Shown here in pieces: positions 1-4,645 of a stretch of DNA of 29,103 nucleotides. The DNA is from a virus: positions 1-29,103 of IMG/VR virus record IMGVR_UViG_3300008448_007924; one strand, written 5' to 3'. The translations under genes and the position numbers were made by a program. How positions within the stretch are numbered: position 1 is the first letter of the stretch; each line of letters begins with the position of its first letter. The notes beneath the pieces are model-generated. The model saw nothing but the letters and a program-made list of their open reading frames with translations. It made no database searches and was not told the origin of the DNA.

Positions 1-238
1 GTGGTGTGTGGCTCAAGCTCACACGCTGACGTGGGGGCTAACGCTAGCGCTGTGGGGGTGTGGGGGTTGTAGCAAGTGCGGTCAAGGGTTGGCAAGTGAT
101 GGTTGTGAGGCTGTGTGCTAATGCTGGTGGTGGTAGGTAGTTAGGGGCGTGGGAAAATGTCGGTTTGTGCTTGACGAAAAGCGCCTTTTTGGCGGACATG
201 GTGTGCGTGCCGTCTATCCCGCCTGACCGCTCACTGTC
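1..238. other. G/T-rich leader without a recognisable gene
   Basis: No convincing gene is seen before the sulfatase start at 239. The plus strand is strongly G/T biased over roughly the first 160 bases, with three GGGGG runs (33-37, 54-58, 62-66), a GGG at 85-87 and a later GG/GGGG cluster around 126-153. An imperfect palindrome near 6-24 reads GTGTG ... CACAC around GCT-CA-AGC. A short CGCC-TTTTT-GGCG stem-loop lies near 182-194. Two plus-strand frames are open from the left edge (to 72 and to 120) and could be the tail of an upstream gene, but neither has recognisable composition. This is probably an intergenic or regulatory region ahead of the operon; its role is not established. Confidence 0.5.
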
Positions 239-1705
239 ATGACCAAACCTAACATCATTGTGTGGGCGCCGGACGACTTCGGCATGGATGCTTGGGCGTT
301 GTACATGGACAGGTATTCGCTGCCTGCGTACAGCTCCACCTTAGGCAACATTCCTACGCCAAACTTGGATGCGCTTGTGCAGCGTGGCGTCAAGTTCACG
401 CGAGCGTACTCGCAGCCGTTTTGCTCGCCCACACGTGCGCAGTGGATGACAGGCCGGTACGGGTTCAAGACTGGGATTGGTGCGCTCGTAGATACCAATG
501 ACCAGGCATTGCTAGACCTAGAGGTCGGGTTGGCGCGTGGACTCAAAGAAGCCACGTCGTATGCCTACAAGTGCGGAGTGTTTGGCAAGTGGCACCTGTC
601 AAACTACAGCTCGATGGGCGGCATTGCATCGCATCCGATTACAGTCGGGTTCGATGAGTTCTATGGCACGCAAGGCAACGTTGACTTCCAGGGCTACTAC
701 TTCTTCGAGGGATGGCACTCTAAGAAGACAGCTAACGGTGTCAGCGTCTCGATGGAGCGGGTTGACCGCTACTTGCCTGAGTGGACGATTGAGAAGGCTC
801 TGGAGTGGATCAACCGCCAGACCCAGCCTTGGTTTGCCTACATGCCGGTCAACTTGCCGCATGGGCCTCTGCATCGGCCACCGGCTGACCTGTACGACAC
901 AACGAGGTATGTGCTGCCGGAAGATGGCATCAACACCAACCCCACCCAGCTTACAGCTCGCACGTTCTACTCAGCCATGGTGCAGTCCATGGACACGTTG
1001 TTCGGTCGGTTCTTAGACGGCATCCCGCAAGAGACCTTGGCCAACACCGTCATCATCGTCTGGTCAGACAACGGAACCGAATACGTAGCTGACGGACTAG
1101 ACTCTGCTAAAGGCAAATACAGCGCGTACGACCTAGGCATCAACGTACCCATGGTCGTTGCTGGCCCTGGTGTCTCTACCCCTGGCCGCTCCAGCAGCGT
1201 TCTAATCTCGCCTTCGGACTTGTTCGCAACCATCGTTGACATCGGTCAAGGAAACCTCGCGCTGGTTTCCAATCCGCCGAACCACGGCACTGGGGATTTT
1301 ACTGGCACGCTCAATACCATTTCCTTCTGGGGCGTATGCCAAAGCCCTACGTACTCGGGACTAAGGACTAGTCTCCTAGCAGACAAATTTGCATACAACA
1401 TCCCACACCTCAACGCGACCCAGATTGGTTTGCGTGCGGTGGTCACGTTGTACAGCGGCAAGTACTACAAGCTAATCAGGTTCAATGGGACTGGCACTAC
1501 GTTCACTGGAATGACGCAAGGGCCGGTTGGAGTGTGGACTCCCAACGTTCGCACAGATGCTGATGCGTTCTACGATCTCGAGGCCGATCCTCGAGAAGAT
1601 GTCAACTACCTGCGAATCACCAGTCCGTTAACGTTGACTACAACCCAGAAACTTGCTTACGATCAAGCTAAAGCACAGTTCAGCTCCTTACAGACAACGT
1701 ACTGA
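239..1705 (+). CDS. Family S1 (formylglycine-dependent) sulfatase
   Basis: A 488-aa sulfatase of the alkaline-phosphatase superfamily, expected to hydrolyse sulfate esters from sugars or aryl compounds. Every hallmark of the active site is visible: the metal-binding DD pair (residues 12-13), the CSPTR formylglycine motif (Cys62) followed by TGRYG (71-75), GKWH (116-119), PHGP (207-210), SDNG (276-279), and a Lys (about 293) before the DLGINVP segment. The C-terminal FYDLEADP segment is typical of arylsulfatases, so the gene looks complete. The N-terminal half resembles the arylsulfatase A/B-like branch. No signal peptide is seen: the core begins within ten residues, so the enzyme is cytoplasmic or packaged or attached to the virion. 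Cys62 must be oxidised by a host maturase (FGE or anSME). There is no clear Shine-Dalgarno; ATG 239 is the first plausible start. It is the first gene of a tight string, one base before the next ATG. The natural substrate cannot be told. Confidence 0.93.
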   Translation: MTKPNIIVWAPDDFGMDAWALYMDRYSLPAYSSTLGNIPTPNLDALVQRGVKFTRAYSQPFCSPTRAQWMTGRYGFKTGIGALVDTNDQALLDLEVGLARGLKEATSYAYKCGVFGKWHLSNYSSMGGIASHPITVGFDEFYGTQGNVDFQGYYFFEGWHSKKTANGVSVSMERVDRYLPEWTIEKALEWINRQTQPWFAYMPVNLPHGPLHRPPADLYDTTRYVLPEDGINTNPTQLTARTFYSAMVQSMDTLFGRFLDGIPQETLANTVIIVWSDNGTEYVADGLDSAKGKYSAYDLGINVPMVVAGPGVSTPGRSSSVLISPSDLFATIVDIGQGNLALVSNPPNHGTGDFTGTLNTISFWGVCQSPTYSGLRTSLLADKFAYNIPHLNATQIGLRAVVTLYSGKYYKLIRFNGTGTTFTGMTQGPVGVWTPNVRTDADAFYDLEADPREDVNYLRITSPLTLTTTQKLAYDQAKAQFSSLQTTY

Positions 1706-1706
1706 T

Positions 1707-1913
1707 ATGGCACACGGCAAACGCGAAGGTAAGTACGAACGAGGCGAAGGTCCGCGCCATGAGCGCAGAGAAACGCGGGGCTATGAGAAAGGCGAACGAT
1801 TGCGCGAAGCGCTGTCCGCCAACACAGCCAGGCGTCGCCGCGATGCAATGAACTCCGCAATGCAGGCACCAGCCGGTGCCATGCGCATCAGCGGTAAAAC
1901 CAAAAGGAAGTGA
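1707..1913 (+). CDS. Small highly basic protein (68 aa)
   Basis: A 68-aa protein dominated by Arg, Lys, Glu and Gly, with a run of KRE/YER/HER/YEK-type repeats in the first 30 residues and an ARRRRD patch in the middle. It has no membrane segment and no recognisable domain. The start at 1707 lies one base after the sulfatase stop (TGA-T-ATG), and the same spacing recurs at the next gene, which suggests translational coupling; a frame extension upstream to 1653 would overlap the sulfatase and is unlikely. The composition suggests nucleic-acid binding or a small virion component (inference only). Confidence 0.6.
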   Translation: MAHGKREGKYERGEGPRHERRETRGYEKGERLREALSANTARRRRDAMNSAMQAPAGAMRISGKTKRK

Positions 1914-1914
1914 T

Positions 1915-2082
1915 ATGAAGGGTTCATCCTGCAAGAGTGGCGGCAAAATGTACGGTAAGGCTTCTGGTCCCAAGCGCATGTCGGCGGCGAAAGCTGGCGG
2001 TGCTGCGAAGAAGGCTATGATGCCGAAGGGCGCCAAGACTGGCAGCGCCATGAAGATGAAGAGCGGCGGCATGGGTCGCTGA
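1915..2082 (+). CDS. Small Lys/Gly/Met/Ser-rich protein (55 aa)
   Basis: A 55-aa basic, low-complexity protein with KSGGKMYGK-like and KMKSGGMG segments and an AAKAGGAAKKA stretch. Short Lys/Gly/Met-rich proteins of this style recur in phage structural regions, but no function is assigned. The start at 1915 is preceded by AAGGA about six bases upstream and lies one base after the previous stop. In-frame codons further upstream (to 1876) would overlap the previous gene without an RBS. A compact DNA-binding or virion-packaged role is possible but not shown. Confidence 0.55.
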   Translation: MKGSSCKSGGKMYGKASGPKRMSAAKAGGAAKKAMMPKGAKTGSAMKMKSGGMGR

Positions 2083-2084
2083 TC

Positions 2085-2546
2085 ATGGGCACGAAGGGCG
2101 ACGACCTAACGTCGGATGAGCCTTACGTGCCCAATATGAGTCTTGATGACGCCGACGCGCTCATGCGTTACAGCAACTCACGTGGCCGGCAAGACTACGA
2201 ACGGCGCATGCAAGGCAGAAAGCACATCTGGGTGAGACCTGATAGCAACGGCGGACAGGGCGACCAAAGCAGCTATGTCGGTGCAGCCGACACGAGCTTC
2301 CTTGAACGCATCGCTGAGATCGAGAAGAAACTCGACGCCGGCATCCCGCTCTCTGAAGCGGAAGCCGAGTACATGGTGTCACGTACGATTACGCGCATCT
2401 TGAAAACGTCCCGCCGGCCCACGCATGTGCTGAAGGCCATCGAGATGCTACAACAGGCGCGAGCCAAGAAGCTGGTCTCGAAGATGATTGAGGCGCAAAT
2501 CTCCGAGCCTAAAGAACCTCCGCCTCCGCAACTGAATCTCCCATGA
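2085..2546 (+). CDS. Hypothetical protein, mainly helical (153 aa)
   Basis: A 153-aa protein that I do not recognise. The N-terminal third is acidic and polar, followed by a Gly/Ser/Gln-rich patch. The region from about residue 70 to 140 is predicted by eye to be helical and charged (FLERIAEIEKKLDAG, then a helix rich in Arg/Lys). It ends in a Glu/Pro-rich tail with PPPP. No catalytic motif or membrane segment is visible. The ATG follows the previous stop by two bases and the stop overlaps the next start (ATGA). A DNA-binding or packaging accessory role would suit the neighbourhood but is not supported by a motif. Confidence 0.65.
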   Translation: MGTKGDDLTSDEPYVPNMSLDDADALMRYSNSRGRQDYERRMQGRKHIWVRPDSNGGQGDQSSYVGAADTSFLERIAEIEKKLDAGIPLSEAEAEYMVSRTITRILKTSRRPTHVLKAIEMLQQARAKKLVSKMIEAQISEPKEPPPPQLNLP

Positions 2547-2761
2547 ACATCCAAGCCATCCTTGCCAAGATCGTTGGTAGCTCGACCTGGTGGGTCAGCA
2601 TCCTCCTGCCCATTCTGAAAGTGCTGCTCGAGAAGATCGGCATCATCATCCCGTGGGAAGTGGTGATGGCCGGCCAAGGCGCATACGGCGTGAAGGAAGC
2701 AGCCTCGAAGCTGCAGCCTGTCGTTGCTGCCAAGCTCGCCGAAGTCAAGAAGGCGGAGTGA
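2543..2761 (+). CDS. Small hydrophobic protein, holin-sized (72 aa)
   Basis: A 72-aa protein with a hydrophobic stretch from about residue 13 to 48 (STWWVSILLPILKVLLEK, then IIIPWEVVMAGQG) and a charged, Ala/Lys-rich helical C-terminus. The size, the one or two possible membrane segments and the basic tail fit a holin or another small membrane protein, but no endolysin is found beside it, so lysis function is only a guess. Its start overlaps the previous stop as ATGA (2543-2546), which implies translational coupling. It is the last plus-strand gene before a convergent minus-strand gene, and a hairpin follows directly at its stop. Confidence 0.65.
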   Translation: MNIQAILAKIVGSSTWWVSILLPILKVLLEKIGIIIPWEVVMAGQGAYGVKEAASKLQPVVAAKLAEVKKAE

Positions 2762-2957
2762 CTTGCGGCGGTGCCTTGCGCACCGTCATGCAAGTGTTGG
2801 TCAGACTGGGATTCAGCAAACGTGGCTCCCAGTCTCCTTCCGTTCCCCAGCGCCTAGCTGCCGCATCACAGGCGTCTAGCCGCGTCTCGAATGGGCCGTA
2901 AGCCTGGCTGTGGTAGACGATGATCCACACGTCAGGTGGACGCTGCCTTTGCTGCAT
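2745..2957 (-). CDS. Hypothetical protein (70 aa), minus strand
   Basis: A 70-aa protein of unknown function. The first 45 residues look like a folded small protein (VWIIVYHSQAYGPFETR, then DACDAAARRW), and the last 15 are Pro/Thr/Lys-rich. The start is supported by GGAGG seven bases upstream on the minus strand, one of the best RBS matches in the window. The start lies inside the end of the upstream replication-like gene (26-base overlap), so the two probably share a transcript. Its 3' end overlaps the last bases of the convergent 72-aa gene and contains two inverted repeats. Confidence 0.55.
   Translation of the reverse strand: MQQRQRPPDVWIIVYHSQAYGPFETRLDACDAAARRWGTEGDWEPRLLNPSLTNTCMTVRKAPPQVTPPS
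2761..2795. terminator. Two-step hairpin at the convergent gene junction (candidate terminator)
   Basis: ACTTGC (2761-2766) pairs with GCAAGT (2790-2795), and inside it CGGTGC (2769-2774) pairs with GCACCG (2780-2785) around a five-base loop. The structure starts at the stop codon of the plus-strand gene and faces a gene on the other strand. No T-run follows on either strand, so it does not meet the classic intrinsic-terminator rule. It could be a bidirectional terminator, an RNA 3'-end stabiliser, or chance within the 70-aa gene. Confidence 0.35.
2803..2835. repeat. Nine-base perfect inverted repeat
   Basis: AGACTGGGA (2803-2811) is matched exactly by TCCCAGTCT (2827-2835), with a 15-base loop. 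It lies eight bases beyond the two-step hairpin, inside the C-terminal part of the minus-strand 70-aa gene. Together the two structures make the convergent junction unusually rich in secondary structure. No T-tract follows. Confidence 0.45.
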
Positions 2958-3855
2958 TCTTCTTCCTCCAGATCTCCCTGAGCATCTCGATGTCCTGCTT
3001 GGCCTGCTCTGAGCCTACCCACGGAGGAATCGCGTTGCGTACCCTCGAGTTCCACTTTTCCCATTCGTCGCGCAATTCGTCATCGGAGCTGCGCGGAGGC
3101 TGACCCACTGTAACGCGCTGTGCTGCGTTCTGCGGGGACTTGGCGACCAGTTGGTTCCATTGGCCCAACAAGGTGGTCAACGACGCCCTAGCGGCCATCC
3201 AGGCGTCTTGGTGGTCAAGCATCAGCTCGGCCCTGCGCTTCACCTCGTCCATCGACGCAGCCTTGAGGAGCTTGTTGGCGCTCACCGCGTCCTTGGCTTG
3301 GATCAGGTACTCGGTCCCCCGTGCCTGCTTCCAGCGTGCCTTCCACCAGTCGAGAAATTCACGCTGGGTCGCCGCCGAGACTTTTGGCTCGGCCCCCTCG
3401 GGAGAGGATGGAGAGGGGGTGAGGGGAGAGGAGTTAATAGGGGGTGTGGGGGAAAGAAGAGGAGAGGGAGAGGGGGGAGGAAGGTCACGCGATGTCACGC
3501 GTGACACGGCGTGACAGGACTTCGCATCCTTGCTGCGCTTCTTCGACTGGCGCTGCCGAGCCTCCTCCTTCGCCTGGTTCTCCGCCTCCATGACCTGCGC
3601 CACGAACGGCGACACAAAGCCCTTGTCCGTCCGAGCCAAGATGCCCGTCACCTCGGCCCATGACGCATGAAAGTCAGTCGAGCATAATCGACCGTACAGC
3701 CGCTCAAAGTACAGCGGGTCGTCGGGGATGAAACCTTGCTCGAGCTGCCACATGACCAGCTCCATGAACAGACCGCGAGCCTCCATGCTCAACGATGCAA
3801 CTTCAGGGTTGCGCCATAGTTGTGTGGTCATACTGCTCCATTTTGATTTTGCCAT
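2932..3855 (-). CDS. Replication-initiator-like protein with DUF1376-like N-terminus
   Basis: A 307-aa protein. Residues 9-105 resemble the winged-helix-like N-terminal domain of phage replication proteins (DUF1376/YdaU type): a NPEVASLSMEARGLFMEL helix, then a GFIPDD turn, then helices ending in a Lys/Arg/Gln-rich stretch. A Pro/Ser-rich linker follows (about residues 125-155), then a helical charged C-terminal part with repeated Trp residues (DWWKARWK, DEWEKWNSR). This layout of DNA-binding head, flexible linker and helical tail is usual for phage initiators that recruit host replication factors. The linker-coding DNA holds a purine tract and a symmetric repeat array, listed separately. An alternative start at residue 9 (3831) has GGAG four bases upstream, while the 3855 ATG has no SD; I keep the longer form. 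The assignment rests on pattern, not a catalytic motif. Confidence 0.65.
   Translation of the reverse strand: MAKSKWSSMTTQLWRNPEVASLSMEARGLFMELVMWQLEQGFIPDDPLYFERLYGRLCSTDFHASWAEVTGILARTDKGFVSPFVAQVMEAENQAKEEARQRQSKKRSKDAKSCHAVSRVTSRDLPPPSPSPLLSPTPPINSSPLTPSPSSPEGAEPKVSAATQREFLDWWKARWKQARGTEYLIQAKDAVSANKLLKAASMDEVKRRAELMLDHQDAWMAARASLTTLLGQWNQLVAKSPQNAAQRVTVGQPPRSSDDELRDEWEKWNSRVRNAIPPWVGSEQAKQDIEMLREIWRKKNAAKAAST
2965..2969 (-). promoter_or_regulatory. Shine-Dalgarno GGAGG deciding the 2957 start
   Basis: On the minus strand GGAGG is followed by seven bases and then ATG at 2957. This is the main reason to accept the 70-aa minus-strand gene as real and not as chance reading through the end of its neighbour. 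Confidence 0.6.
3400..3484 (+). repeat. 85-base C-free purine-rich tract
   Basis: On the plus strand this stretch has no C and only seven T, with an uninterrupted 37-base run of purines at 3448-3484 and a central TTAATA (3434-3439). It encodes the Pro/Ser linker on the minus strand, and directly abuts the GTCACGC array. Such strand-asymmetric tracts can form triplex or unwound structures; a Pro/Ser-rich linker alone would also give much of this bias. Confidence 0.6.
3484..3516. repeat. Symmetric four-copy GTCACGC array (candidate origin or operator)
   Basis: Four copies of a seven-base half-site occur in 32 bases: GTCACGC at 3484-3490 and 3494-3500, and its complement GCGTGAC at 3499-3505 and 3509-3515. 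The inner pair fuses into the perfect 14-base palindrome TGTCACGCGTGACA (3493-3506). Outer copies are separated from the inner ones by three bases on each side, so the whole array is symmetric. The copies fall in different codon positions, so a repeated peptide does not explain them. It sits inside the linker-coding part of the initiator-like gene. Confidence 0.55.
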
Positions 3856-3884
3856 AAAACTATCTTGCGTGGGACTGGTCGGCA

Positions 3885-4172
3885 GTGTACGATTCGCGTC
3901 GTAAGAGTCAAGCCCCCATCCCTAGGAAGTGCGCAGTAGGCTCGCCCATGAAAAAGCGTTTCTCGAAAAAGGTCACCTCCGCCAAGACTGGTCGCACCCG
4001 CACCGTGAAGTACGGGCAGGCTGGTTCCGAGATTCGCCCTGGCACCCCCAAGGGCGATGCCTACTGCGCTCGATCCGCCAAGATCGGTGGGGACTGGAAG
4101 TCAGACCCCAACTCTCCCAACAACTTGTCGCGCAAGAAGTGGCGCTGCCGTGGCAGCAAGTCAATGCGCTGA
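3885..4172 (+). CDS. Small basic Cys-containing phage protein (95 aa)
   Basis: A 95-aa Lys/Arg-rich protein with a C-terminal block (PGTPKGDAYCARSAKI, GDWKSDPNSPNNLSRKKW, then RCRGSKS) that I recall as a recurrent uncharacterised phage family; its function is unknown. Three Cys are present (KCAVG, YCARS, RCRGS). The reading frame begins with GTG at 3885, 29 bases from the divergent minus-strand gene and without an SD. ATG at 3948 (KKRFSKK) is an alternative start that keeps the conserved part. It may be a nucleic-acid-binding protein (inference from charge). Confidence 0.65.
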   Translation: MYDSRRKSQAPIPRKCAVGSPMKKRFSKKVTSAKTGRTRTVKYGQAGSEIRPGTPKGDAYCARSAKIGGDWKSDPNSPNNLSRKKWRCRGSKSMR

Positions 4173-4183
4173 AGTACCGTCAG

Positions 4184-4210
4184 CCAGGACTCTCTGTGTA
4201 GAGGGACTGG
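4184..4210 (+). other. Hairpin in the 83-base gap before the zinc-finger-like gene
   Basis: CCAG (4184-4187) pairs with CTGG (4207-4210) and CTCTCT (4190-4195) with AGAGGG (4200-4205) around a GTGT loop. In addition GGACTGG (4204-4210) has an exact complement CCAGTCC at 4248-4254, just before the ATG at 4256. The two pairings are mutually exclusive, so this could be a switch-like leader or a processing site. No T-run follows, so it is not a classical terminator. Confidence 0.35.
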
Positions 4211-4255
4211 CAGAGAATCTTGGCCGGCGGCGATGAGTCGTCGGCCACCAGTCCA

Positions 4256-4642
4256 ATGAGCAACAACACACAAATCTCTGACCTCGACCGTCGTGAACGC
4301 CTCCGCCAGTACATGCGCGAATATCGCCAGCGCATGAAGGAAGGCGGCAAGTGCGTGCAGTGCGCCAAGCCGGTGCACGATGACACACGCATGTGCGAGT
4401 ACCACCTCAACAAAGCACGCGAGCGCAACCGCCGCTCGTACCGCTTCAACTCACTTGCTCGCTCGCAGCATGTGTCCGCCATCGTTGATCTGCTGGAAGA
4501 GCGCCGCAAGGCTACGCAGCAGTTCAATGAACAGGTAGACCAGATGCTCAGTGGCATCGCAGAGATTGATGGTCGCATGGCCGCGATGATCAACTCAATG
4601 TTCGAGCGTGCCCAGTCGCTACAGCAGACCATTCAAAAGTGA
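4256..4642 (+). CDS. CxxC/CxxH zinc-finger-like coiled-coil protein, possible small terminase
   Basis: A 128-aa protein. It begins with a basic helix (DRRERLRQYMREYRQRM), followed by a probable zinc-binding knuckle, CVQC then CEYH separated by eleven residues, and another Arg-rich segment. The second half (from about residue 75) looks like a long coiled coil (ERRKATQQFNEQVDQML, then an SMFERAQSLQQ end). The gene ends three bases before the terminase ATPase, the normal place of a small terminase subunit, and DNA binding plus oligomerisation would fit that role, but typical small terminases lack a zinc knuckle. The frame is open back to a TTG at 4220; ATG 4256 is preferred although no strong SD precedes it. 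Confidence 0.6.
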   Translation: MSNNTQISDLDRRERLRQYMREYRQRMKEGGKCVQCAKPVHDDTRMCEYHLNKARERNRRSYRFNSLARSQHVSAIVDLLEERRKATQQFNEQVDQMLSGIAEIDGRMAAMINSMFERAQSLQQTIQK

Positions 4643-4645
4643 CAC

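Noticed and set aside
1-120. Plus-strand frame open from the left edge to 120
   Set aside because: Could be the end of an upstream gene, but the 39 residues are low-complexity Gly/Cys/Trp and cannot be supported without sequence to the left.
44-199. Minus-strand 51-codon frame in the leader
   Set aside because: Pro/Thr-rich reading of the G-run strand, no Shine-Dalgarno before its ATG, no recognisable protein; most likely a product of base bias.
171-199. TTGACG at 171-176 as a -35 promoter box
   Set aside because: No acceptable -10 box at 16-18 bases spacing; the match is only one hexamer.
3140-3514. Plus-strand frames opposite the replication-like gene
   Set aside because: Gly/Glu/Arg-rich reading of the purine tract; the minus-strand protein has the coherent domain pattern.
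3838-3866. AT-rich patch with TATCTT and CATAAA as a promoter for the packaging genes
   Set aside because: The patch stands out in a GC-rich window, but no -35-like hexamer lies at a proper distance for either candidate box.
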